Shown: positions 1 through 5,351, counted from the first letter of the stretch. The stretch is DNA of 7,253 nt from Oscillospiraceae bacterium (GCA_017936205.1 JAGBGB010000359.1:1-7253); one strand, 5' to 3'. Notes: generated from the letters alone by a model not told the origin. Made by a program: numbers and translations.

Positions 1-3
1 CCC

Positions 4-125
4 ACTGTAGGGGCGATGCCGTGTCATCGCCCGTTGGGTTGCTGATTTGAGAGCATTTTCGATATATTGTAGGTAGTAGCGACACGATACTGCCCCGGGC
101 GAAGACACGGCTTCGCCCCTACAGT
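4..125. repeat. Small element with 30-bp inverted ends (paired REP-like hairpins), copy 1
   Basis: The left arm (4-33) and right arm (96-125) are inverted repeats that match at 28 of 30 positions. The outer end is ACTGTAGGGGCGA. Each arm is itself a hairpin: GGGCGATG/CATCGCCC on the left and GGGCGAAG/CTTCGCCC on the right, each with a 6-nt loop. The two differences between the arms fall on one base pair and keep it paired. The 62-nt centre shows no ORF. A second, interrupted copy lies at 3832-4100. The layout is that of a paired REP or small non-autonomous palindromic element; which transposase moves it, if any, cannot be seen here. Confidence 0.75.
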
Positions 126-165
126 ACCCTGTTCAACGTTTTGGCAAAACTCAATATTTAGGTTC

Positions 166-200
166 TTGCTTATTAAAGGTGATAACCTAAATCGGAATTT
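166..200. repeat. Dispersed 35-bp repeat, copy 1
   Basis: This 35-bp stretch begins TTGCTTATTAAAGG and ends AATCGGAATTT. It matches 4138-4172 at 33 of 35 positions and shares an exact 18-mer (175-192) with 3785-3802. It starts 40 nt after the right arm of the upstream inverted-end element, much as copy 3 starts 37 nt after the second such element. An inverted repeat, ATTTAGGTT (156-164) with AACCTAAAT (184-192), overlaps it and could form a 9-bp stem with a 19-nt loop. It may carry a regulatory site, because GGTGATAACCTAAAT (178-192) resembles the repeated motif in the promoter near 5000. Confidence 0.7.
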
Positions 201-223
201 AAATGATACACATTCACACATTC

Positions 224-278
224 ACACAGGGGACGGTTCTGTGTGTAATTTTACAACACATAGAACCGTCCCCTGTGT
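224..278. repeat. Perfect-stem REP-like hairpin (GGGGACGGTTC type) abutting a start codon
   Basis: Bases 224-246 pair with 256-278 in a 23-bp stem that has a single G-T pair (241/261) and a 9-nt loop. The core is ACAGGGGACGGTTCT. From memory, palindromes with this core are scattered widely in Clostridia and are linked to REP-associated Y1 (IS200-like) transposases; no such transposase gene is in the window. An 8-bp tandem duplication, ACACATTC (208-215 and 216-223), lies directly before the stem. The hairpin ends 4 nt before the cysteine desulfurase ATG and takes the place where a ribosome binding site would be expected. Confidence 0.8.
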
Positions 279-282
279 TGCT

Positions 283-1404
283 ATGATTTATTTGGATAAT
301 GCAGCCACTACCAAGCCTTGCAAGGCTTGTGTGGAGGCTATGACAGAGGCTTTGACCTCTCAGTGGGGGAATCCCAGTGCCCAGTATCACTTCGGCGTAG
401 AGGCGGCGAGGCTGTTGCGGAAATGCCGCACGGATGTGGCACAGGCTCTGGGGGCAGAGACAGACCGTGTGTTCTTCACTGCAGGAGGCACGGAGGCAGA
501 TAACTGGGCGATTTCTGCTGCTGCGGAGCGACTGGGGAAGCGTGGCAGGCATATTGTGACTACCGCTATCGAGCACTCCGCTGTGGGTAAGCCCATGCAC
601 AAGCTGGAAGAACAGGGCTTTGAGGTCACTTATCTGCAGCCTGACGCACAGGGCAGGATCACCGTAGAGGCTCTACAGCAGGCACTGCGGAAGGATACCA
701 TTCTGGTAAGCATCATGATGGTCAATAACGAGTCCGGCGCAGTGATGCCCATTGAACGCATGGCCAAGCTGACTCATCGGCTGTGCCCCCATGCTCTGTT
801 CCATACGGATGCGGTACAGGGCTTCTTTAAGGTGCCATTCCGTGCAGCCACTTTGGGTGCAGATATGATTTCCGTTTCCGGACACAAGATTCACGGGCCT
901 AAGGGAGTGGGAGCCCTGTACCTCCGTCCCGGCTTGAAGCTGCCTCCTATGATCTTGGGTGGAGGGCAGGAAGGAGGCTTGCGTAGCGGCACCGAGGGCG
1001 TTCCTCAGATCGTTGGCTTTGCAGCAGCTTGTGCAGAGAATCTGCCTCACCGCATGGAGCATATCGCTCACCAGAATCGTCTGAAAACCATGCTGCAAGA
1101 AGGCTTGCGGCAGATCGAGGGAGTGCATCTCATAGGTGCGCAGGAAGCCCCCCATATTGTCAACATGGCAGTTCCCGGCCTTCGGTCTCAGGGCTTATTG
1201 AACAAGCTCCAGGATCACGGCATCTGCGTCTCTGCCGGCTCCGCCTGCAGCAAGGGCCACCGCAGCCATGTTCTGGAAGCCATGGGCGTAGATCCTGAGC
1301 TTATCGACGGCTCCATCCGCATTTCTATGTGCCATACGACTACCCAAGAGGAAATCCACACCCTGATCAACCTGCTTCCTTCTGTGATCCGGGAGCTGAG
1401 ATAG
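283..1404 (+). CDS. nifS: Cysteine desulfurase, NifS/IscS family (PLP enzyme)
   Basis: The enzyme removes sulfur from L-cysteine, giving alanine and a protein-bound persulfide for Fe-S clusters, thiamine or tRNA thiolation, in the cytoplasm. The 373-residue product is near the family length (about 380-400). It opens with the family N-terminus MIYLDNAATT, which decides the start; a longer frame from TTG 166 only translates repeat DNA. Visible residues are His98 (EHSAV), Asp176 and Gln179 (HTDAVQ), the PLP lysine Lys202 (SGHK), RSGTE at 234-238 and the persulfide Cys322 (SAGSACS). All core catalytic residues are present. No Shine-Dalgarno sequence precedes the ATG, because a long hairpin ends 4 nt upstream. 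No scaffold gene (iscU, nifU) or partner such as thiI or mnmA is adjacent, so the sulfur acceptor is unknown. The next gene's original start lies only 21 nt downstream, with no terminator between. The symbol is family-level; iscS would be equally defensible. Confidence 0.93.
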   Translation: MIYLDNAATTKPCKACVEAMTEALTSQWGNPSAQYHFGVEAARLLRKCRTDVAQALGAETDRVFFTAGGTEADNWAISAAAERLGKRGRHIVTTAIEHSAVGKPMHKLEEQGFEVTYLQPDAQGRITVEALQQALRKDTILVSIMMVNNESGAVMPIERMAKLTHRLCPHALFHTDAVQGFFKVPFRAATLGADMISVSGHKIHGPKGVGALYLRPGLKLPPMILGGGQEGGLRSGTEGVPQIVGFAAACAENLPHRMEHIAHQNRLKTMLQEGLRQIEGVHLIGAQEAPHIVNMAVPGLRSQGLLNKLQDHGICVSAGSACSKGHRSHVLEAMGVDPELIDGSIRISMCHTTTQEEIHTLINLLPSVIRELR

Positions 1405-1413
1405 GGAAAGAAT

Positions 1414-1458
1414 GGAGAGCTGAAAATGATAGAGAAAAGAAAATAGCGCAGTTGTAAT
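1414..1458 (+). other. Original 5' end of the first acyltransferase gene, interrupted by an amber codon
   Basis: GGAG (1414-1417) lies 8 nt before ATG 1426, a well-formed initiation site. Reading from this ATG gives M-I-E-K-R-K, then TAG (1444-1446), then R-S-C-N and straight into L-D-V-I-R-I-F-A-F, all in the frame of the downstream acyltransferase. The resulting N-terminus (short charged tail, then LDVIRIFA before the first membrane helix) is what this family usually shows, so this is very probably the ancestral start. TAG differs by one base from CAG, AAG and other sense codons. If read through, the protein would have 368 codons. Confidence 0.75.
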
Positions 1459-2532
1459 TTGGATGTGATACGAATTTTTGCGTTTTTATGTGTTGTATCT
1501 GTCCATTTCTTCCTGAATAGCGGATTCTATGACCATGTGGTGGAAGGCGGCTCTATGCTCCTGATGACCGCATTGAGAAACTTCTTTATGATATGTGTTC
1601 CCTTGTTTATGATACTGTCAGGATACCTCTTAAAAGATAAAATTCCATGCAAGAGCTATTATGCCAGAATTTTTCAAACATTGGGGATTTATTTGTTGGC
1701 AAGTATAGCATGTGCAGGATATGAGTTCCTTTTTAACAGGGAAAACTTTTCGGCTATGGGGTCTGTTTTGGGTCTGTTTACCTTTAGCACTGCTCCCTAT
1801 AGTTGGTACATCGAAATGTATATTGGACTTTTCCTGATCATTCCGTTCCTCAATAGAATGTACAACGGCATGACGCAGAAGATGAAGAAACTGCTGATTG
1901 CGATGTTCCTGGTACTTACTGCACTACCGAGTATAATGAACATTTGGCAGTTTTTTAATCCTTCGTGGTGGCTGAGACCTGCCGTGTCACAGAATTACGA
2001 TTTTCTGGTTCCGGACTATTGGATCGAGTTGTATCCGATTACCTATTATTTTATTGGCTGCTATCTTAGGGAGTATCCCATAAAGCTGAAGAGCTCCACC
2101 AATTTTTTTCTGATTGTTGGAGTGTTTGCTGTTAGTGGGGCGTTCAATGCATATCGGTCCATAGGCGATGTGTTTGTGGAAGGAAGCTGGTCGGAACATA
2201 GGTCGTTTTTTGTGACGATCCAGAGTGTTTTGGTGTTCAACTTTTTGAACCGGATAAACTTAAGTCGTGTGGGAGAGAGAACAGGTATCGTTCTTAAGAA
2301 ACTGTCTTCCTGGACTTTGGGTGCATATCTGTGTTCTTCTATTTTTGATGACTATTTTTATAAAATTTTGAAGACAGCCGAGCCTGTTATGGAACGGAGA
2401 ATCTTGTATTTCCCCATCATAGTGCTTGTGGTTGCGATATGCTCTTTGGTGTTGTCTGCTGTTTTGAATTGGATTTATGACCTGCTTGTAAGCCTGTTGG
2501 CTTTTGTGAGAAAAAAGACTAAAGTCCATTAG
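1459..2532 (+). CDS. Membrane acyltransferase, acyltransferase_3 (PF01757) family; possibly a pseudogene
   Basis: Members of this family transfer acyl groups (often acetyl, from acetyl-CoA) across the membrane onto cell-surface or exported sugars. From TTG 1459 the product has 357 residues and about ten hydrophobic segments. The N-terminal helix carries Arg5 and His16, spaced as the family R-X10-H pair. VPLFMILSGYLL (47-58) matches the conserved VPxFFxxSG block, and SWYIEMYIGLFLIIPFL (115-131) matches the family WYL-IG-PFL segment. The usual C-terminal GxYLxH-like motif reads GAYLCSS (288-294), without the histidine. TTG 1459 has no Shine-Dalgarno sequence, and the proper start at ATG 1426 is cut off by TAG 1444. 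Expression needs reinitiation 12 nt after the stop, suppression, or a sequencing error at that base; otherwise the gene is dead. The rest of the frame is intact. Base composition looks more A+T-rich than the desulfurase before it. The substrate cannot be told. Confidence 0.8.
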   Translation: MDVIRIFAFLCVVSVHFFLNSGFYDHVVEGGSMLLMTALRNFFMICVPLFMILSGYLLKDKIPCKSYYARIFQTLGIYLLASIACAGYEFLFNRENFSAMGSVLGLFTFSTAPYSWYIEMYIGLFLIIPFLNRMYNGMTQKMKKLLIAMFLVLTALPSIMNIWQFFNPSWWLRPAVSQNYDFLVPDYWIELYPITYYFIGCYLREYPIKLKSSTNFFLIVGVFAVSGAFNAYRSIGDVFVEGSWSEHRSFFVTIQSVLVFNFLNRINLSRVGERTGIVLKKLSSWTLGAYLCSSIFDDYFYKILKTAEPVMERRILYFPIIVLVVAICSLVLSAVLNWIYDLLVSLLAFVRKKTKVH

Positions 2533-2586
2533 ACCACATGTAAAACCTGATGTTTGGACAAATTTATGTACAAAGGTGGGAGGAAT

Positions 2587-3630
2587 ATGAATAACCGAAT
2601 TAGCTTTCGTAGTTTAAGCAAATATCGCACACAGTTTATGGGGCTGGCGATTATATTTGTCATGCTGTGCCACAATACGGTGAAGGTGCCGGAGGGGGTA
2701 CAAACCATCCGTCACGTAGTTTCGGCAATATTCCAGTCCGGTGTAGATGTTTTTATGTTGTTGTCCGGATTGGGCCTGTATTATTCCTTCAGAAAAAAGC
2801 CGGAAATCAGAAGCTTCCTGAAAAAGCGTCTTGTGAAAATTCTTATTCCGTATATTATTGTTGTTATCGGGTATGCCTTTATTCATGTGTGGTATATGGG
2901 GCGTACTACATTGGCAGCTTATCTCTGGGATGCGTCTCTCATCAGCTTCTTTATTGATGGTGCTATGCGGATCTGGTTTGTTGCTGCAATCATTCTTCTG
3001 TACTTCCTGTATCCCTTGCTGCACAAGATTCTGCAGAGAACGACAAAGGGCTTTGTTTGTATGATTTTAGGGATTGTTGCAGGGTGTTTAATCATTTCCT
3101 ATTGTCCCGTTCGTCGATCCTTTACTATCGTCAACGAGCTTTTTGTTAGTCGGATACCGGCATTTCTGACCGGTATGTTGATCGCGAAAGGGCTGTGGTC
3201 TGAGCAGTCCAGATCAGTTAAATCCGGTGTCGTATGGATCGGATGGGGACTTTCCTTAGCTATGATTATGTGGATCATTCTCCTTGCACCGGAGAACTGG
3301 TGGGCTATTGTTAGACTGTTGTTCCTGCCCTTTACCTTGTCAGGCATGCTTTTGCTGGGCCAAATGATGGATCGTAGAGGGAAAGAGGAGAGAAGCCTGC
3401 GGAAGCTATGCTCCTTCCTTGGAGGAATTACCTTTGAACTGTATTTGCTGCATGAAAAGGTGCTGGAAACATTAAATGAGTTCCTGTACCTGTTTCATGT
3501 GTCGCCGATTCTTCTGTCGGTTATAGCCAATATTATGGCAATTCTGATAGCTGTACTTGGAGCGTGGATACTGAACAAGGTAGTAGAATTTTTGACCAAA
3601 CACACTTTTAGCATGTGCAAATCCTGTTAA
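2587..3630 (+). CDS. Membrane acyltransferase, acyltransferase_3 (PF01757) family
   Basis: This is a second multi-pass acyltransferase of 347 residues, 54 nt after the first and probably co-transcribed with it. It likely modifies a surface glycan or similar envelope molecule, but the substrate is unknown. ATG 2587 was chosen because GGTGGGAGG ends 3 nt before it; an in-frame ATG at 2554 lacks such a site. Family marks are LSKYRTQFMGLAIIFVMLCH (10-29) with His29, SGVDVFMLLSGLGLYYS (51-67), the RLVKILIPY segment (81-89), IWFVAAIILLYFLYP (129-143) and ITFELYLLHE (281-290). The arginine usually 11 residues before the first-helix histidine is Met18 here; Arg14 is the nearest. I recall MGLAI-type N-termini in a Clostridia subfamily, so this may be normal. 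It resembles its neighbour in fold but is not a close duplicate. The composition again looks A+T-rich, consistent with transfer. No terminator is seen after it. Confidence 0.85.
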   Translation: MNNRISFRSLSKYRTQFMGLAIIFVMLCHNTVKVPEGVQTIRHVVSAIFQSGVDVFMLLSGLGLYYSFRKKPEIRSFLKKRLVKILIPYIIVVIGYAFIHVWYMGRTTLAAYLWDASLISFFIDGAMRIWFVAAIILLYFLYPLLHKILQRTTKGFVCMILGIVAGCLIISYCPVRRSFTIVNELFVSRIPAFLTGMLIAKGLWSEQSRSVKSGVVWIGWGLSLAMIMWIILLAPENWWAIVRLLFLPFTLSGMLLLGQMMDRRGKEERSLRKLCSFLGGITFELYLLHEKVLETLNEFLYLFHVSPILLSVIANIMAILIAVLGAWILNKVVEFLTKHTFSMCKSC

Positions 3631-3784
3631 GGGCTTCTGTACAGCGACTCTTCTCCTGCACGGTCTTTGCTTTATTAAGTCTCTTTGCTTATTGGGCCTG
3701 TGTTGTTCAGATGGGGTCATCTTGCCCTACAGAGAAGGTGCTTTCGGTATTCGATACACCACAATATATACACCCTTGCCCACG
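3631..3784. other. Intergenic stretch without a recognised gene
   Basis: No frame here has both a credible start site and family-like content. Short open frames on both strands run into the repeats downstream. I see no strong hairpin followed by a T-run that would end the acyltransferase transcript. The neighbouring bases up to 4323 are occupied mostly by repeats, listed separately. Confidence 0.6.
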
Positions 3785-3810
3785 AAAGGTGATAACCTAA
3801 ATTCCGATTT
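3785..3810. repeat. Dispersed repeat, copy 2 (partial, with a flipped core)
   Basis: AAAGGTGATAACCTAAAT (3785-3802) is identical to 175-192 of copy 1. After it, copy 1 continues so as to read AAATCGGAATTT (189-200), while this copy reads AAATTCCGATTT (3799-3810). These two 12-mers are exact reverse complements, so the central four bases CGGA appear as TCCG. The TTGCTTATT lead of the other copies is missing. This copy lies just before the second inverted-end element, whereas copies 1 and 3 lie just after theirs. Confidence 0.6.
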
Positions 3811-3831
3811 ATCGCAATGCTTTGTTCACCG

Positions 3832-4100
3832 CTGCGTAGGGGCGCGCATTGCGCGGAGGCCACTGAAAAAGTCCCAATTTCAAAATTGTAATCCGAAAAA
3901 ACGGGAGATTTTACGATATATGATTTAAAAATGTTCGGAATACGCCGAGTTTTGTGGGTAAAATTTTTACAAGGGGACTTTTTCAGCAGCCTCGCTGTGT
4001 CTTCGCCCGAGAAACTACCGAATGGCAAAGAGCATCGTTCTTTTTGAGTATGGTTCAAAATCGTAGTGCCACGGGCGAAGACACAGCTTCGCCCCTACAG
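3832..4100. repeat. Inverted-end (paired REP-like) element, copy 2, interrupted by a second element
   Basis: The right arm (4072-4100) matches the right arm of copy 1 (96-124) at 28 of 29 positions and folds as GGGCGAAG/CTTCGCCC. The left arm is split. Its outer part GTAGGGGCG (3836-3844) is complementary to 4090-4098. Its inner part (3994-4009, GCTGTGTCTTCGCCCG) is the exact reverse complement of 4072-4087. Between them sits the inverted-repeat element at about 3856-3993. Without that insertion the unit would be roughly 120-130 bp, close to the 122 bp of copy 1. The palindrome CGCGCATTGCGCG (3843-3855) at the left junction may be a remnant of a REP variant with a different stem. Confidence 0.6.
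3856..3993. mobile_element. MITE-like element with 20-bp terminal inverted repeats
   Basis: The left end (3856-3875) contains CTGAAAAAGTCCC and the right end (3974-3993) contains GGGACTTTTTCAG. The 20-nt ends match at 18 of 20 positions, 13 of them in an unbroken run. The 98-nt inside is A+T-rich and non-coding. The size, ends and lack of coding sequence fit a miniature inverted-repeat element mobilised in trans; no transposase is in the window. It interrupts the left arm of the surrounding inverted-end repeat, so it arrived later. A clear target-site duplication was not identified. Confidence 0.6.
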
Positions 4101-4137
4101 CGCATGATTTTCGCCGAAGGCCTTGCTATATAGCGGT

Positions 4138-4172
4138 TTGCTTATTAAAGGTTATAACCTGAATCGGAATTT
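4138..4172. repeat. Dispersed 35-bp repeat, copy 3
   Basis: It matches copy 1 (166-200) at 33 of 35 positions. Its centre AGGTTATAACCT (4149-4160) is a perfect 12-bp palindrome; copy 1 has AGGTGATAACCT at the same place. It begins 37 nt after the right arm of the preceding inverted-end element, and the spacer holds another 10-bp palindrome, GCTATATAGC (4125-4134). It lies about 150 nt before the rubrerythrin start and about 90 nt before that gene's proposed promoter. Confidence 0.7.
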
Positions 4173-4259
4173 GTTTTTTTGGGGAATGATTACATTGCGG
4201 TGGTGTGGGACGCTATGGCGAACGGGTGATGGATCCTTAAAAAATTTATATTTTACCTC

Positions 4260-4288
4260 TTGCTTTTGAACGGAAAATCTGATATGCT
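4260..4288 (+). promoter_or_regulatory. Probable promoter of the rubrerythrin gene
   Basis: TTGCTT (4260-4265) and TATGCT (4283-4288) are 17 bp apart. A TG one base before the -10 (TGATATGCT) gives an extended -10. Each hexamer matches the vegetative consensus at about four of six positions. The predicted transcript start near 4295 leaves a short leader before GGAGG 4311. No PerR-like operator was recognised. Confidence 0.45.
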
Positions 4289-4323
4289 GATATTGCAACA
4301 AATAAACCATGGAGGTATCACAC

Positions 4324-4857
4324 ATGAAGTATGCAGGAACTAAGACCGAGCGGAATCTTTGGGAGGCCTTTGCAGGCGAGAGCCAGGCTCGGAATAAGTA
4401 CACCTATTTTGCAAGCGTTGCTAAGAAGCAGGGCTTTGAGCAGATCGCTGCCTTGTTCCTCAGGACTGCCGATAACGAGAAGGAGCACGCAAAGCTGTGG
4501 CTGAAGGCACTGGAAGGCATTGGGGACACCAAGGCCAATCTGGAAGCTGCTGCAGCAGGGGAGAACTATGAGTGGACGGATATGTACGACCGCTTTGCTA
4601 AGGAGGCTGATGAAGAGGGCTTCCATGAGCTGGCAGAACAGTTCCGTGCTGTGGGCCGTGTAGAGAAGGCACACGAGGAACGCTATCGTGCACTGCTGAA
4701 TAACGTTGAGATGCAGACTGTCTTCGAGAAGGCTGAGGAGGCTATGTGGGAATGTCGCAACTGTGGCCATCTGGTCATGGGCAAGAAGGCACCCGAGGTA
4801 TGCCCTGTTTGTGCACACCCTCAGGCTTACTTTGAGCTCCACGCTGCCAACTATTAA
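4324..4857 (+). CDS. rbr: Rubrerythrin
   Basis: This non-haem iron peroxidase protects anaerobes by reducing hydrogen peroxide to water in the cytoplasm, taking electrons via rubredoxin or NADH-linked partners. The product has 177 residues, slightly shorter than the roughly 190 of the classic Desulfovibrio protein. The N-terminal ferritin-like four-helix domain (about 1-135) shows the diiron ligand pattern: Glu19 (GESQA), Glu52 and His55 (EKEH), Glu94 and Glu97, and Glu114 with His117 (ExxH). The C-terminal rubredoxin-like domain carries Cys144, Cys147, Cys160 and Cys163 in CRNCG and CPVCAHP. The start is ATG 4324, because GGAGG (4311-4315) lies 8 nt before it; the in-frame ATG at 4309 overlaps that site. 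It seems to be transcribed alone, between its own promoter and a strong terminator. No partner reductase is next to it. Confidence 0.95.
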   Translation: MKYAGTKTERNLWEAFAGESQARNKYTYFASVAKKQGFEQIAALFLRTADNEKEHAKLWLKALEGIGDTKANLEAAAAGENYEWTDMYDRFAKEADEEGFHELAEQFRAVGRVEKAHEERYRALLNNVEMQTVFEKAEEAMWECRNCGHLVMGKKAPEVCPVCAHPQAYFELHAANY

Positions 4858-4874
4858 GAGCTGAACCCCCTTTG

Positions 4875-4916
4875 CCGGAAAGCAGACCTTCCAAGACCTG
4901 CTTTCCGGTTTTTTTT
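4875..4916 (+). terminator. Rho-independent terminator after rubrerythrin
   Basis: CCGGAAAGCAG (4875-4885) pairs perfectly with CTGCTTTCCGG (4898-4908), and eight T residues follow at once (4909-4916). The 12-nt loop could form a few further pairs. It lies 17 nt after the stop codon and separates rubrerythrin from the next unit. Confidence 0.93.
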
Positions 4917-4971
4917 AAGGTGCAAGGATCGGCTTGTCGAAGGATCATTTTCAGAAAGTCTGATTTTGGGC

Positions 4972-5000
4972 TTTACTTTTGCAAAGAAAAGTGTTATACT
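4972..5000 (+). promoter_or_regulatory. Promoter of the regulator-methyltransferase-hslO unit
   Basis: TTTACT (4972-4977) and TATACT (4995-5000) are separated by 17 bp. TG at 4992-4993 makes an extended -10 (TGTTATACT). It is the only good promoter seen between the upstream terminator and the small regulator gene, about 55 nt before its start codon. Confidence 0.6.
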
Positions 5001-5022
5001 CTAAATCGGTGATACACTAAAT
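4993..5022 (+). promoter_or_regulatory. Candidate operator: 14-bp direct repeat over the -10 region
   Basis: GTTATACTCTAAAT (4993-5006) is repeated as GTGATACACTAAAT (5009-5022), matching at 12 of 14 positions, with 16 nt from start to start (about one and a half helical turns). The first copy covers the -10 box and the second lies over the expected transcript start and early leader. A repressor bound here would block transcription. The first gene of the unit encodes a TrpR-like DNA-binding protein, so autoregulation is a natural guess, but the binding protein is inferred. Confidence 0.4.
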
Positions 5023-5054
5023 TATTTAAACGATTCACAATGGAGGTGCATTGT

Positions 5055-5351
5055 ATGAACAACAGAATGAAGCGTTCGAATCCGGATTGCGAGCTGTATC
5101 GTGCGATCCTGAAGCTGGAGACCCCTGAGGAGTGCTATGCTTTTTTCCTGGATCTGTGTACCCAGACGGAGCTGAGAGCCATTGAGCAGCGGTATCGTGT
5201 GGCTCGTATGTTGGCCTCCGGCATGATTTATAATGATATCCTGACAGAGACCGGCGCCAGCTCTGCAACGGTCAGCCGTGTTAACCGTAGCCTGCTCAAC
5301 GGCAATGATGCATATCATCTGATCTTTGAGCGGATGCAGGAAGAGGAATGA
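5055..5351 (+). CDS. TrpR-like regulator, YerC/YecD (HisR-like) family
   Basis: This 98-residue DNA-binding protein belongs to the TrpR-repressor superfamily (YerC/YecD branch). From memory, comparative studies assign some Firmicutes members (HisR) to histidine-responsive control of histidine genes; no his gene lies in this window, so the ligand and targets are open. The fold is all-helical. TQTELRAIEQRYRVARML (residues about 44-61) forms the scaffold helices. DILTETGASSATVSRVNRSL (about 68-87) is the helix-turn-helix, with GASSATVSRV as the recognition part. ATG 5055 is the start, because GGAGG (5042-5046) lies 8 nt upstream; ATG 5040 overlaps that site. Its TGA overlaps the next gene's ATG (ATGA), which suggests translational coupling. 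A direct repeat at its promoter could be its own operator. The family assignment is firm; the effector is not known. Confidence 0.88.
   Translation: MNNRMKRSNPDCELYRAILKLETPEECYAFFLDLCTQTELRAIEQRYRVARMLASGMIYNDILTETGASSATVSRVNRSLLNGNDAYHLIFERMQEEE

Noticed and set aside
166..282. Upstream extension of the cysteine desulfurase frame by 39 residues
   Set aside because: It begins at TTG inside a dispersed repeat and then translates the REP hairpin, so the residues reflect repeat DNA. The family N-terminus starts exactly at ATG 283.
2554..2586. Earlier ATG for the second acyltransferase
   Set aside because: No ribosome binding site precedes it, and the good GGTGGGAGG site lies between it and ATG 2587.
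3615..4058. Open frames of 61-113 codons on both strands in the long intergenic region
   Set aside because: They cross the repeats and the MITE-like unit, have no ribosome binding sites, and give low-complexity or basic sequences unlike any family I know.
4149..4160. Perfect palindrome AGGTTATAACCT as a PerR box for rubrerythrin
   Set aside because: It is shorter than the PerR consensus and does not fit it. It lies about 100 nt before the proposed -35 and belongs to a dispersed repeat.
1..4172. CRISPR array
   Set aside because: The repeats are few, far apart, palindromic and not regularly spaced, and no cas gene is present.
4266..4293. Alternative rubrerythrin promoter TTGAAC/TGATAT
   Set aside because: The -10 matches the consensus at only three positions. 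The TTGCTT/TATGCT pair has 17-bp spacing and an extended -10.
4309..4323. Earlier ATG for rubrerythrin
   Set aside because: The codon overlaps the GGAGG that serves ATG 4324, and the added MEVSH is not part of the family.
4872..4916. Riboswitch or small RNA at the hairpin after rubrerythrin
   Set aside because: A single perfect stem with an immediate T-run directly after a stop codon is explained by termination.
5040..5054. Earlier ATG for the TrpR-like regulator
   Set aside because: This is the same situation as for rubrerythrin: the ATGGAGG string is the ribosome binding site of ATG 5055.
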